From: Reticulitermes speratus
Taxonomy: Eukaryota > Arthropoda > Insecta > Blattodea > Rhinotermitidae
Length of the DNA stretch: 64,000 bases
Reading direction: 5' to 3'
NCBI GenBank assembly: GCA_021186555.1
Contig: JAJKFL010000014.1
Coordinates: 24,063,033 to 24,127,032, forward strand
The translations under genes were made by a program, and so were the position numbers. The stretch's first letter is position 1, and each line of letters opens with the position of its first letter. Below the pieces are notes generated by a model. The model was not told the DNA's origin. It saw only the letters and a list, made by a program, of their open reading frames with translations, and searched no databases. Shown here piece after piece: positions 32,820 to 44,574 of the stretch.

Positions 32820-35215
32820 GTTCCTACATATAATATTTACGATTCGTCAATTTATATTCCGTCCTAAATTTTTTGCTACGTATAGTCTATCTCATGGGAA
32901 ATTTGATTCATCATACGGTAATTGTTACTTCTTTAAAGTCAGCAGCGGCGGAAATTTTGACTGGACAGAAGTTGAGCCTTGTCGCACTGAAACGTTGTTA
33001 TCACGACCAAAAATTACTTGGTGGAACACAGTGGATGATTTTATTTCATGCTCCAATCATCTCTCCCCATGTCCGAGGTGATCGTATCGGACATGTGATT
33101 TGCATGATTGCGTCATGTATGTAATGGCCTTTAAAAACGTTCTTATTTATCATGACGTGGTTAGCTGACAACTTCCTTGTCTCTGACATCTCGTTAAACA
33201 ATTTTTGTGTTAACATATTAACTTTTCTTTTCCTTTCTTCTACAAGTATCTTCTTGTAAAGGTGTAATATAATTAGATGCATTTGAAGGCATAATCCAAC
33301 AAAATGCTCATCAACTATTGTAAATGAGAAATATTAAATTAATTCGACACTTTATTTCTTTATAAGATATATTTGAAGAAAACATAGTGGCTTAAAATCA
33401 CGTAATCTGGTAGAAATTTATCTACGTTTTGAAGAACCTGCTGCCTCTACGTTCAGGATAGCTGCCATCAAGTTCCAAACAACAGGTTCCTTCGAAAAGT
33501 TAGTAAATTCCTAAAATAAAGATGGCGTTACATCGCAGAGGACCGTGTTGTTATTTATAGTTAACTCCTTGAGAATTTCAGATCTTTGCATGCAAATTTA
33601 TGTTCAGTGATTTATTCTTATCTTATTAATTTTTTTTTTAATTTCAGAGTTTATTGGTTTCGAATGTCAGAAGAGTTTTTGAAAGGAACTGGGAAGAACG
33701 TGAAAGAAAATATTTGTGCTCTGTTTTGTAGTTGTATCTCGTCAACAGTAATTTAGGAAAATCACCGTAGGATATGCCTGTCAGCCGGTTTAAAAACAGA
33801 CGTTTGAACCAGCGAGGTCATATGACCGTTACTTATTCTACTGCATCGTTCAGCGTGCTTATATGTGTGACCTATGACTAAATACAAAATCTATAGTTTT
33901 TAGCCCGATAATCGGGAAACCGTCTTACAATGTAATGTTTCCCAAGGGCACGTAACATGTTAAAATCGTATTTAACCTCACGTAGATTTAAACATTCATT
34001 TTATAACATCAGTGAAAAAACTCCTTCCTCGTTTAACATATCGGTGAATTCTGTACATGGAAATAACCCAAATTTATTGGGAGAACAGTAGGAAACACGT
34101 AAAAACGTGTTCTCTTTGTAGAATGTAGGTTTTTTTAAATGTGAAATTTGATTGTATTCACAGCCACCTGAGGGCTTAAGTGTTAAAGTCTTTGTTATAA
34201 TTTTCTGTAACCCGATAAAAAATAAAATGTAAATAAATTACGCAGATATTGCTGCATGTGTGCTATAGTAGGAGTTTAGGGTGAATAGCATCAGAAAAGT
34301 GTCGGAATGAGATAAGTGGAATCAGCTAATATAAATGTAATTAAGCTGAAGGCAGTTTATAGATCAATTTTTTGCGTCTGCACTTAACCCATCGGCCTCA
34401 TGTTTAGTTTGCTGTGAAATTAAACTCTGTAGCAATGGAGAGTAAGATGAAGCATATGAGTCCCATCCTGTAAGGTTTAGAAGTGATAATTATTTATTTC
34501 ATTTTAATTACATAAAGCCTTTCAAGCACATGATAGAAATACAATTTGAATCAGTCACAGCAGGTATTAAAGTTAGTATGATTTGTAATCAACATGTGCA
34601 AGGTTTGATGTCTTTCAATTAGTGGCAGCAGTAGCGAAAAGTTGAAAGTGACTGTAAAATTTAAGGCTGCATTGTGATTAAAGTTTACTAAATATTTAGT
34701 CGAACACATGAAAGTCTAATCTAATGCATCAGTTTTGCCTTTAATTTGAGCTCTAAATCACAAGGCAGGAATTATTTTACTGTAATTTTATCCAAAAATA
34801 AATAACAGCTTTCTTTTTATTGTGTGTATTTGTCTTTCCAAATTTCTTTTAAAATCACATATAAATAGTAAGTTATCATTCTCTTAAATACCTAATATTC
34901 TCTCAGTAGAAATTACTCCATTTTCCGTTTTACTAAGAGCGCCTTTTGAGATCTAAACTGGATCTATTTAAAAGTAAATGCCTCGCGTTTTTCCACTGTA
35001 GCTGTTTAATGAAATTATGCACTAGTATTTACCTATCAGAATTTGATAGACATCTTCGAAATTAAGATCACGCTTCTTTATTTTTAGTTTCACCAGGGAT
35101 GAGCACATTTTATTTCTTAATGGGATGCGCGCTGCAAAACACCTGGTGTTTGCAGGCGCAACACCATATGTATTATACTGTAACATGATGTACACTTGGC
35201 TCAACTAATAAACAT
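32820..35215. other. Nothing recognised
   Basis: AT-rich DNA. A small inverted pair, CATGTCCGA and TCGGACATG, at about 33068-33096 could form a hairpin. No gene or repeat family is supported. Confidence 0.3.
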
Positions 35216-35220
35216 ATGTG

Positions 35221-35241
35221 TCTGTCTATCTATCTATCTAT
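35221..35241. repeat. (TCTA)n microsatellite
   Basis: Tetranucleotide run of about five units. Confidence 0.85.
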
Positions 35242-35289
35242 TTACATTTTGTTTATTACACCAGAGCAGAGGCCCATAGCAATCACTGC

Positions 35290-35520
35290 ACAGCAGTGAC
35301 ATAGGAAAGATGAAGAAAAGAGACCGCTTGTGACACATAAGTTTAGATGGAAGGATAATATTAAAATCGGTCAGAGACAGATAGGGTGTACGGATGTGGA
35401 TTGTATGTATCTGATTTGCGATGTACACTAGCGGCAGGATCTTATATCAGTGGAAAATGTGGAAAATTCCTGAATGACCTTAACGAACATTACTTCCTCG
35501 AGAATGACTTGAACTAACTT
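35290..35520 (+). mobile_element. LINE C-terminal fragment (copy 3)
   Basis: Contains AAGAGACCGCTTGTGACACA, AGATGGAAGGATAATATTAA and GGTGTACGGATGTGGATTG, the nucleotide core of the same ORF2 tail (KRPL..., RWKDNIK, WI). Heavily decayed. Confidence 0.5.
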
Positions 35521-35559
35521 CGCTGTAAAATTGGTGCCATTGATTTGTATTTATGACGT

Positions 35560-35765
35560 CCCGGGTTCAAATCCTCACCCTATGTTTGCTGAATGGTTAT
35601 AGTTTTGTTCAGTAGCTTCAGACAAATGCCGGTACATAAATTAAGCCACAGCCTCTCTTATCCACATTCTTTCAGTTCACTTTTCTCTAAACTCTACTGT
35701 TATACGCCCTGCATATATTTTGAGCTACTGACAGCATCTTTAAAAAAAACTCTTAAATAAGTAAA
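35560..35765 (+). mobile_element. SINE family D copy
   Basis: B box GGGTTCAAATCC at about 35564, body TGCCGGTACATAAATTAAGC, and tail ACAGCATCTTTAAAAAAAAC, a variant of the GTCGTTAAATAAA ending shared with family C. Confidence 0.6.
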
Positions 35766-35894
35766 TTATAACAAAGTTTGTCTATGCAGGCCTGGGATTC
35801 TAAATTGCTATCGAACATTGCTGTAATTGATAAGTCACATATGGCGAATAAGCGACTTCATGAAGGTGGAAATTTTATATGTTTTTGTATTCCA

Positions 35895-35990
35895 AGTAGT
35901 GTCGTTGGCATACTTCGTACTTTGTATTGCTAGTAGTGTCGTTGGCATACTTCGTACTCGTTTGGAAGGAGAAGAAGAAGAAGAAGAATG
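35895..35990. repeat. 37-bp tandem duplication followed by (GAA)n
   Basis: The 27-base block at 35895-35921 recurs exactly at 35932-35958, offset 37 bases. A GAA microsatellite follows at about 35966-35989. Confidence 0.9.
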
Positions 35991-35999
35991 TGTTGTTTA

Positions 36000-36215
36000 A
36001 TATAAGTGCCTTTTGAGGTCCATCTCGGAGGTTCGGTTTCGATTTCAGGCCATTCCTTTGGGATTTGTGGTGGACATCATGGCACAGGAACAGGTTTTTT
36101 TCCGAGTATTCCGGTTCTCCTCTGTCAATTTCAGAACGTCAGTACTTCATAATCGTGTCATTCATCTGCCACCGAAGATACATAATGTCATTGAGAACAT
36201 TTTTAAATAAAACGC
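36000..36215 (+). mobile_element. SINE family C copy
   Basis: GGTTCGGTTTCGATTTCAGG, GGGATTTGTGGTGGACATC and the tail ATTTTTAAATAAAACGCC match the family C layout. The tRNA-like head is truncated. Confidence 0.65.
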
Positions 36216-36219
36216 CTGT

Positions 36220-37050
36220 TTCTCTCCTTTGTTTGCTTTTTGAACTGAGCTCAAAATTTCAAAGATTAAACATATTTAACGCTGCTGTTTCAATTAAGTC
36301 ATAAAACTATTTTCATAGGTTAGTGGATTTATTGGGAAAATTATAAAGAACCATGTTGTAGATAGATGCACTTTGTGGGTAATGATGATTGCTAATGATG
36401 GTGTTGTCTTGTCGGGTATGACCATTTCCATTCCAGGGCGCTAAAATAATCGAATTTCATTATTGGACTTTTTCATTAACACACTGTCTTTGACATTACG
36501 AGGACATTGCATATACGATGCTAGAAAACTGTGTTTGTGTTTAGGTCCACAATAATTCAGCACATGCTTACTGCAATAAGGCTCTAATGAAGTGTAAGAG
36601 TTTATGGTGGCAAAGTGTGAACCCTGGGAAATGAATCTGAAGGTTTTCCTTAGGGCTACTAACTCCGTAGGCGAGATGCCTTTTTTAAAAATTAACAGGT
36701 CTAATTTTGCATTCGGTGAGGAAATCTTCCAGCTTTTATGTGACTCGAAGATTCATTAAATTTTTTTATTTATTAATCACATTTATATTAGCTTTATGGT
36801 CGTACACACACTGACCCTGTATTTACCGTTTTCTTTTAAGTACTGCTTGTTTGGTACAATATGGAACAGATTTTGAAATGTCCGGAGAAATGCCCCCGTG
36901 CCTTACAGGAAATTTAGGTTTAGTCTTTACGTCTACTGTAGTGTACGAGCCACATGGTAATGTTTTGTATTACTGTTGAATAGGTCTATGTAGGAAACTA
37001 AGTAAAAACTCGGCGAAATAAATTCTTAATGCCCTCAGTACAGAGAAGTA
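36220..37050. other. Nothing recognised
   Basis: No supported feature. Confidence 0.3.
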
Positions 37051-37054
37051 AAAG

Positions 37055-37310
37055 TCCCTGGCGCCTGGTCGCACGGACGATTGAATTGTCTATGGTGACA
37101 CCGACTATTTTGAGAAAACTTTTTGCAGTTTCCTCCCTTACACATCAAAAGTGTGTACCAGTTCACACGCATCAAACGGAGCACCAGATTAGAGTGGGGT
37201 TCACAGGTCCGTTCGGAATTTTGTGTCCTCAGCATGAAAATTTTTCATGTCACCGTTCTGGCTCCTAGAATTTGGAGGTAGCTACTAGAGTTTTGGAAAA
37301 TTTGTTGATA
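37055..37310 (+). repeat. Three-copy dispersed repeat, copy 2
   Basis: CCCTGGCGCCTGGTCGCACG at the start, TTTTTCATGTCACCGTTCTGG and TTTTGGAAAATTTGTTGA at the end parallel copy 3 (43675-43880) and copy 1 (22275-22440). The middle carries extra sequence relative to the others. Confidence 0.5.
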
Positions 37311-37314
37311 CATG

Positions 37315-38165
37315 ATTTAATATGGAGGAAATAATGATACATAACTCGTAATTAGACGGACTGGATTCAAATCGTTCAAGGAAACATTTTTAAGACTTTG
37401 ATCTTCAAATACCATAAAATTGATAATACCTTAACTGGTTTAGGAATCTTAGCCTCTCAAAAGTACACTGTTCTAAGAAGTTATTTTGTTAACGTGTTAT
37501 TCTCATTAACAGTAACATTGTCGAATTATGGGTTGAGTACTGCTCTGCGTGTCATTTCTTTACAGCAGTATTATTATTTGCATTTCTTTAGTATGAGCGT
37601 ACGAAGCTAATTTCCGATGTGTTCACGATGTTAACACTATACGGACTTAACCATATTTATGAATTTCTTTCTTCTACGAAGTAACTGCGTCTTATGTGTG
37701 AGACCTCCAGTGATTCCAGAACTGTTTGTGACTACAGTTAGTTTCCCCTAGGTCTACTGTGCTCTTTATGACTTAATAGCTTTAAATTAACAAATTGTTA
37801 ATATTAAATGAATATTAATGTTGACAGTGATCGGTTATAGTTGTTTAATAGTGAGAGTTAATGGAACATTTTGAAATATATACATAAAAATGGTCAGTGC
37901 CAGGTTAATTTTAGTAATGTGCTTACTTTTGTTAAATTGTTTCTTCGTAAGCGGTATATTTAGCCTGAAATATTTAATCCAATTTCCATGTAACTCCCAG
38001 TAAAGTACATTCCTCTATGATTGCCTTGAAAGCGTAACACAGTATTATATAACTAAAAACTGCCTATGCAGAAAAGCGGCCTATTTCTCTTTGAAGTCCT
38101 AGCAGTGTAATTTAACAGACAAAGTTGTTTTTATTTAACTACTCTCGAACAGCTGCATTGATTAT
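37315..38165. other. Nothing recognised
   Basis: AT-rich with no supported feature. Confidence 0.3.
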
Positions 38166-38199
38166 ATATATGACTGTGACTGTGAGTGAAATTTAGGAA

Positions 38200-38510
38200 G
38201 GATGAGGAAAGAACGGATATTTGCTTGTAGTTTATACCTAATGTCCATTGTATCAAGGATGATGAGCTAGTCGCAGCAAGTATTAAGCATTCGGAAAAGA
38301 GAAGTGTCTACAAATTTATGGTGGGGAAACCGGAAAGAAAGAGACTGCTTCGAAAATCTAGGCCAATAATGGAGGATAATATTAAAATACATCTTATAGT
38401 AAATTAATGGGAGGTCGTCGACTTAATTCATGTGATTTAGGATACGGATATTTGGCGGATTGTGGAGAACTTTCAGTTATCGTAAATTACGACGAATTTC
38501 TTAACTAACT
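38200..38510 (+). mobile_element. LINE C-terminal fragment (copy 4)
   Basis: The + strand reads SVYKFMVGKPERKRLLRKSR, then PIMEDNIKIHL, with stops further on. This is the GKPE.KRPLGR...EDNIK core of the ORF2 tail. It is the clearest protein-level match among the six fragments of this family. Confidence 0.65.
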
Positions 38511-38514
38511 GAGG

Positions 38515-39300
38515 GACTGTCAGCTTTTCATCAAAATATGTGCTCCAATGCAGTTAGATATGTACTGTCTGGAATTTGCCAGAATATAAATAAGGGCGTT
38601 ATTAGTATCACTCAAAAATGAGTGACCGGCGACCGACATAGCGACGTTCGTTTGGCATCCATCTTGGAATTTTCTGGGATTAACAATGAGGAGGACTAGG
38701 CCCACTAAGAATGTTGAGCCGTGGGGAAGGGAAAAATAAAACCCCTCCAGAAAACCAAAATTGGTATCAGTGTTGCCGTTCTCCGGGCCAAGATTTGAAA
38801 GTGCGAACGCTCAGAACGAAGCATTTTAGGTATCAAATAGTATAAATTATTGTACTTTTTCCTAAAGGAGTCGTATCTGTAGGCGTGTAAGCAGTCCGGT
38901 ACTAAAGACTACGTGGAATATCTAAACTTAAACTCTTGTCTTATTCTTTAATTGCAAGCAGCAGTGGTAGGTGCTTGAACACATTTAAGAATGTTGATCT
39001 AATTTGAAAGCAGGTGGACTTCAGTGATGCATATAAACTAACTTCACTTTGCTGCAGCGGTTGTGGTTCTTCTAGTCTGATAAACATTTATGAAGTATAT
39101 TCTGCAGGGAGCAGCGTCCTTTATGAAGCTGGTAGTTGTCCAGCTTATAAAATACCAACCAGCTCCCTTTATTTGATCCGTAGCTTTAGTGTGTATTTCA
39201 TAGCGGCCTCCTCAAAAAAATAACGTATTTTTAGGAAGGTAGAAATAAGTTACTTAAAACATTTCTTCATATTATGGTGTTTTCAAAATGTGCTTCAAGT
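38515..39300. other. Nothing recognised
   Basis: A GC-richer patch at 38610-38830 has no recognised identity. Confidence 0.3.
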
Positions 39301-39309
39301 GTGATTACG

Positions 39310-39475
39310 TAATGTCGCGGTAGAAGGGTTGGCACTTGTGCTTTGTGTTATGTATGTTTCGGGTTCCATTCCCGGCCCGCTACCCGGTTGTCCTTTCTGA
39401 GGATCTTCGAGGGCGTTCTTAGTCCAGCAGGTATGTATTAGTAGCGCAACTTGGTCCAAGACCGTTCCCTTTCAG
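39310..39475 (+). mobile_element. Possible tRNA-derived SINE
   Basis: GTAGAAGGGTTGGCACTTGT followed by a B-box-like GGGTTCCATTCCC and a CCGGCCCGCTACC continuation. The body resembles no other copy closely. Tentative. Confidence 0.4.
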
Positions 39476-39504
39476 ATCATTTTGAAATCACTATAACAAA
39501 CAAA

Positions 39505-39685
39505 TTTGCTCAAGCCGTTCCAGGTTCCAGTCTCGGCAGGGAACCTGACAAGCCTTAGATTTTTCGTAGTTTTCTGCAGTATCTCCAGACACAAGTCTGG
39601 GATAAGACCTGAGTTTCATTAGACCTCGACCGCTTCCCTGCACATCCATACCAATTCTTTTATAACTTATCACCTGAAATTTTAT
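39505..39685 (+). mobile_element. SINE family D fragment
   Basis: AGGTTCCAGTCTCGGCAGGG as a decayed B-box region and a TGAGTTTCATTAGACC body. Weak match to the family D head. Confidence 0.35.
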
Positions 39686-39689
39686 AATA

Positions 39690-40190
39690 CACAATGTGAG
39701 AGACTGACAAGGTCTTAAAAATGAAATATTAATTAATTAATCAATCAATCAAATACTACACTTGAATATTTTATAGGAAATGAGTCAAGTACTAAAATTT
39801 TCCTGTGGGTACAGGAATACCTAATATACGGGTGCAGGTGCGTTGTGGCCTGAAATTTTTTTACGCACAGGAACCAAACTAAAGCCCCTAAAGCAGAGAT
39901 TCGTTACATATTCGGTGACCAGCGACAATGAAAACGCACGCGCACGCCCGCACGCGCGCACAAATAGTAGGATACCGTAGACAGTATTGTAGCCCTCGGC
40001 CGACTGACCTGACTTTCACAGTACTACACATAACTAAAGTGCCTCTTGCTTACCTCGCTGTATTAACACCAGTCTGGAACAACAGCGCCAAGGAAAAGTA
40101 GCAAAGCATTAAACACAACAAAACAAGCAGGCCAAATGCAAGAAGAAATATTATTAAGAGTGACTAAGTCGATGAGGTTTTAAATTAACG
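39690..40190. other. Unassigned with CG-rich microsatellite
   Basis: 39930-39962 is an alternating CACG/CGCG tract with Z-DNA character. A TTAA/TCAA repeat lies at about 39728-39752. Otherwise nothing was recognised. Confidence 0.4.
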
Positions 40191-40194
40191 TGTT

Positions 40195-40420
40195 AATGCA
40201 GCACACGTGGGAAGTGCGAAAATAGTAGCTACAAACTTTAGTTGGGAACCTGAAAGAAAGAGATCTGAGAGAAATAAATATACATGTGGCTTTGTGTTAC
40301 ATAAATCACACAGACACAGGATACGAGGTTGTGGACTGTATTAGCCAGTTCAGAATAGGGCCTTATGATTCCATAAATTTTGAGGAATCCCTTGACAACG
40401 TGAGAGACTTTCATTTTTTT
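40195..40420 (+). mobile_element. LINE C-terminal fragment (copy 5)
   Basis: TTGGGAACCTGAAAGAAAGAG is the nucleotide form of the GKPE.K core. CAGGATACGAGGTTGTGGACT and GATTCCATAAATT follow in the expected order. Heavily decayed. Confidence 0.5.
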
Positions 40421-40424
40421 AAGA

Positions 40425-40850
40425 AAGACTTTGCTGTAAGGAGTTAATTGATTTTACCAGGACAAACTACGGCATGAGTTTAATTTGAACGTTTCTGTCG
40501 TCCTGTGGAATTATCCCCAAAAATCTGTATCGCAATTTCGCTCATCTACAGCAACCAAAGTACGTACACGTTAACTTAACATATCAGTGGTAATAGACAC
40601 GTGCTTGGTAACCGCAAATGTTTAGACAGTATCTCATTACAAAGTAGACTATTTACGTATTATATTGAACCACTTTAACAAATTTCATAGTCTTCTGTGT
40701 ATAAACAGGCTTGCATTCCTAACCATTCGTTTGAAGGTACATGGAGAGTAAGATCTTACCGATTATATCCATTGGTAATCAAAAAAACTATGATGATGAT
40801 AATGGTGATGAGAAGAGAGATTATGAAGTTGAAGACGACGGTAAATTAAG
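40425..40850. other. Unassigned with GATGAT tract
   Basis: A short GATGAT-rich tract at about 40791-40810. Nothing else recognised. Confidence 0.3.
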
Positions 40851-40854
40851 TGTG

Positions 40855-41085
40855 TTATTTAACGAAGCGTTCAGTTCATAAGATTATGTAACGTCGGTGA
40901 TACGTAAATGATTATGGGGCACTGGTAGAATAATACTAACAGGAGAAATCTGAAGTACTTGGAGAATAACCCATCCCAGTGCCACTTTGTTCATAACAAA
41001 TCCCACATGGATTGGCCTAGAATTGAACTCGGGCATACGCGGTGAGAGGCCGGCATCTAAGAGCTTGAGACATTGCACGGCCAAT
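40855..41085 (-). mobile_element. SINE family C, minus strand, near full length
   Basis: The tail appears as TTATTTAACGAAGCG (40856-40870), the inverse of CGTCGTTAAATAA-type ends. The body reads AATCCCACATGGATTGGCC, and the head GAGAGGCCGGCATCTAAG ends near 41085. A GAT/GAC microsatellite follows at 41086-41113. Confidence 0.7.
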
Positions 41086-41129
41086 GAAGATGATGATGAT
41101 GACGATGACGATGTTTTTCATCACCGAAC

Positions 41130-41430
41130 AGCGCGGTCTAGTGGGTGTCATCGCTTCATATTCTTGAAATCCTTGGTTCAAATCTCGACCTGGATACCGG
41201 ATATTGGCACTGTTCGTGTTTCTTCTCAATACATTAAAGCAAGGACCGCTACACTGCCTCAAATTATTCTACAACAGTCTTTCGATACTGCATAAAATGC
41301 ATTGTTCATTAATTATTCTAACATCCGAAGCTGTATGTCTATAATCTGCTTGGGGTTAACGGGACATCAGGACCAAAAGCTATATTCGTCTACTATCTGA
41401 AATAGTGACGGCGTCTTTAGGTAAATAAAT
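41130..41430 (+). mobile_element. SINE family D, near full length
   Basis: The head GCGCGGTCTAGTGGGTGTCA is A-box-like, with a B box GGTTCAAATCTCG about 45 bases later. The tail has TGACGGCGTCTTTAGGTAAA, a decayed form of the shared C/D ending. Confidence 0.6.
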
Positions 41431-41434
41431 ATTA

Positions 41435-42070
41435 TTCGTTATCCGTATTAATGTTGAAATATTCTTGGGTTACGTCAGTAAGAATATAGCTACGTAGGAT
41501 ATTTTCTTAAATTTGTATTTACTAAAAGTAATTGTTAGATTTAAAGTCTCACTGATCATAAAAGTCTGATTACTGTTATCACGTGTGAAGCTAATATAAG
41601 CTAATACAAATATGTGATTTATCATCTTTCTTGACATTTAAAAACAAATACAAGGGTAAACAAGTTAAATAACTATATTCATTTGGGGCTATGAATTAAA
41701 TCAGAAAGCAAGATTTTGGTGTCACAGATAGGGGAGAAGCTGCGATTGTAGTGGGGTGAGATGTTCGGAAAGCGGACACGCAGTTGTACAGAGGCGTCTC
41801 CTGCATGCCTCTAGCATTCAACGCGTTAATGTAAGATGATATCTGAGTTGCATGTTGTACTATTCGATAGTAATCGCAATCAACTCGTGTCGAGCAGTAG
41901 GAAATCGATTCTCTCTGTTTCTGCCACCCTGCCCGTAAGTGAGTGAGTTAGTGGTAGTTGCATGACTAATATTTAGAGTGAAAGAGGTGACTTATATCGC
42001 TTCGTATAATTACACAGCTTCGCGCCAAACGTAAGTTGTTTAATGATTTAATTAGCAACGTAAATGGACA
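41435..42070. other. Nothing recognised
   Basis: No supported feature. Confidence 0.3.
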
Positions 42071-42072
42071 TT

Positions 42073-42285
42073 TATAAAGGTAAAGTTCACCCTAGAACAG
42101 GCCATGGAGGCCCAGAGGGGGAGTAGCGGTGTAGCTCTACTCATTCTTTAACCTCGGCGCTAAATGGGGATGGGTGGTCAACGCCACGCCCCGGCCGCTT
42201 TACCCCCGGGAATGACCCGGTACCCATTGTACAGGAGGCTGGGTAAGCCCCAGGGCCGGTCTGGACGGGTGCTGAAAAATGGACA
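42073..42285 (-). mobile_element. SINE family B, tail and body
   Basis: Reads GTAGCTCTACTCATTC, CACGCCCCGGCCGCTTTACC, CCCATTGTACAGGAGGCTGG and GGTCTGGACGGG, which is the family B body inverted. It stops before the tRNA-like head. Confidence 0.8.
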
Positions 42286-42289
42286 ATTA

Positions 42290-42805
42290 TAGCAAATGAA
42301 AATTAAATCGAATATACCATTTGTCAGACTGGCTTAGGTTGGCAGGTAGGAAAATGGTAGAGGTAGAGTGCCATTAATCTTTAGTACTTATCGTTAATAA
42401 ATGATTACTGATGAAAGCTTTAGCTTCGACATTGCAAAGGTATAAAATTAATGCCTTCTGGGATGTGACGTTAGCTATTTTAGAAAACCGGAACCATCTT
42501 TAGGGTACAACATTGTCTTCGCCCTTGAAAATGGAGGTAATATACATTCCGAATACCACTGCTAGTTGTTTAAAATACAATTTCGAAAAAAAGTTTGTGC
42601 AAGTCTGCTCTCCCTTATGTTTAAATAACATAAAAATTCGGCGACTCATAAAAAACATGTTGTACCTGGAAGATTTGATTATTTTCTACAAATTATTTTC
42701 GAATATTTTTTCAGGCCGATAAATATTTAGTCGGCTAATTTCGAGAAGTGCGGAGAAGTGACCCCGAGCTTATCGAACAAAAGAATTGACATTTTTTACA
42801 TTACT
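42290..42805. other. Nothing recognised
   Basis: No supported feature. Confidence 0.3.
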
Positions 42806-42809
42806 TTGC

Positions 42810-43095
42810 GGAACCGGGATAGCGTAGTCAGTATAGCAACTCGCTACAGAATGGACAGTCCGGGGTTCAAATCCCGATATGGACACCAGCTTTTCTCTTC
42901 GTCAAAACCGTCAAGGCCTCTTCTGGTGCCCACCCAACTTCCTATTCAATGAGTACCGAAAATCTTTCCCGGGCGCAAAGCGGCCGGGGCGTAATTTTGA
43001 CCACTCACCTCCATCTAACGCCGAGTTTATGTATGAGTGGAGCTATACCTTTACTCCACATACGGACAAGTATAACCTTACCTTTACCTTTTGCA
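42810..43095 (+). mobile_element. SINE family B, near full length
   Basis: Head CCGGGATAGCGTAGTCAGTA, B box GGGTTCAAATCCC, body CCTATTCAATGAGTACCG, tail GTGGAGCTATACCTTTACTC. With 13525-13790 it defines the family. The 3' end carries CCTTTACC-type repeats. Confidence 0.85.
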
Positions 43096-43384
43096 ATATG
43101 TTTCAAAATCTCCAGTATGAATTTTTTTTATAATCTTTCTAGGGGTTCTTGAGCTATTTCTTACGTGCAAACAGACAGATTAAAGACGTGATTTTAAAAG
43201 GCGTTCTGCTGGACTGAGAATACGCCTAAAAATTATGTTTATTGAGGGTCTTTTTATCAATACATTTATACTACTTAACTACGAATGAGATTTGGGGAAG
43301 GTTATGCGATGTGGATTATTAACAATGTAGAAGATATCGTCGTGGCCGCTTTCAGTAATGTGTGACAGGATAAGGGGTTTTTGA

Positions 43385-43620
43385 ATGCGTTATTTAAAGA
43401 CGTTGTGATTTGCTGAGATTATATAATACCGGTGAGAGATGAAAGAGTATGAAGTATACTAATACTGATATTACCAACAAGAGGAAACCGTAGAATATAG
43501 AGTAAAACGTGTCCCTGAGCTACCTTATCTACCATAAATTCCACATGGACTAGCCTAGAACCAAACCCAGTCCTCCTTGGTGAGAGGCCGTTGCTAAACG
43601 CGTGAGGCATGACAAGGCCG
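43385..43620 (-). mobile_element. SINE family C, minus strand
   Basis: The tail appears as GCGTTATTTAAAGACG (43388-43403), the body as AATTCCACATGGACTAGCC, and the head as GAGAGGCCGTTGCTAAACG. Moderately diverged from 32540-32815. Confidence 0.7.
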
Positions 43621-43674
43621 GAGTTAGAGTGAAATGGAGAAGTAAATCAGCGACAAGCTACATTTTAATCCGGG

Positions 43675-43880
43675 ACAGCATAAATCCTGGGCGCCAGGTC
43701 TTCAGAAAGACTAAATTTCATATGTGTCGCTTAATATTAGTGGGTACACCGTATGAAACTTGTTTCATGTCACGCTTCTGGCACCTAGAAATTCTAGATG
43801 CCACGTGGATTTTTGGAAAATTTGCGAACCCCTGGATTAGGCTCTTCCCAAGCCGATATGTGAATCTGGCCCATGTGTTC
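43675..43880 (+). repeat. Three-copy dispersed repeat, copy 3
   Basis: Starts TCCTGGGCGCCAGGTCTTC, then GAAACTTGTTTCATGTCACG and CACCTAGAAATTCTAGATG, ending TGCGAACCCCTGGATTAGG. It is the most complete of the three copies. Confidence 0.55.
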
Positions 43881-43884
43881 GAGC

Positions 43885-44360
43885 ATTTTTCCTTGGCGCT
43901 ACAGGTTAATGCGTCCCAGGTACTCCCATTGTACTGATTTATGAATCTTGTTTGCATAAATCTGGTAGAAGTCATTGAACGAGTCATTGACTTGTGGATA
44001 AACAGGAGGTAACACAGACACAAGATGTAAAAATACATTCATCCCCTGAAAGGGATCTGATCTCAGTGTCCGAAATTCATATAGGTTTTACGCCTTAGTA
44101 ATTAAATAGTGACTCACGAATGTGTGAAATGCGATGTGCTGTGCTTACCTCCTCGAAAAAATAAATTAATGTTTTATAAAATTGGGTTATATGTAAGGTT
44201 ACAGATACGAAGTCATCTATCTCTTCAGAGAGAAAACATTTTATATGAAATTTAACACCACATTATCGCTTGTTGGCCAATCCACAGGAGGATTAGAGTC
44301 TTGAATGACCTTAATGTGTATAGTCTGTTGTAAAACCAGTTTATAAAATGTCTATAATGT
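43885..44360. other. Nothing recognised
   Basis: No supported feature. Confidence 0.3.
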
Positions 44361-44572
44361 AAACACTTATTAACCAACAGTTGCACTATTAAAGTAGATT
44401 GTCACTTAAAATCACTTGAAATGCCCTACATATGTTTCGGTCGTCGAGCGTCCATCATCATCGTCGACCGTCTGATGATGGTCGCTCGACGACCGAAACA
44501 TATGTAGGGCATTTCAAGTGATTGTAAGTGACAATCTACTTTAATAGTGCAACTGTTGGTTAATAAGTGTTT
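44361..44572. repeat. 212-bp near-perfect palindrome with hammerhead-like core
   Basis: Arms 44361-44450 and 44483-44572 are inverse complements at 89 of 90 positions. With one mismatched base the pairing continues inward to 44460 and 44473, leaving a 12-base loop. The right arm contains CTGATGATGGTCG-CTCGA-CGACCGAAAC (44472-44499), a hairpin followed by GAAAC. The arrangement is two head-to-head copies of a repeat end. Near identity of the arms suggests a recent inverted duplication or gene conversion. Confidence 0.9.
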
Positions 44573-44574
44573 AT

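Noticed and set aside
33068-33096. Small hairpin CATGTCCGA / TCGGACATG as a possible regulatory RNA
   Set aside because: Nine-base arms with a short loop are expected by chance in 64 kb, and nothing around it supports a function.
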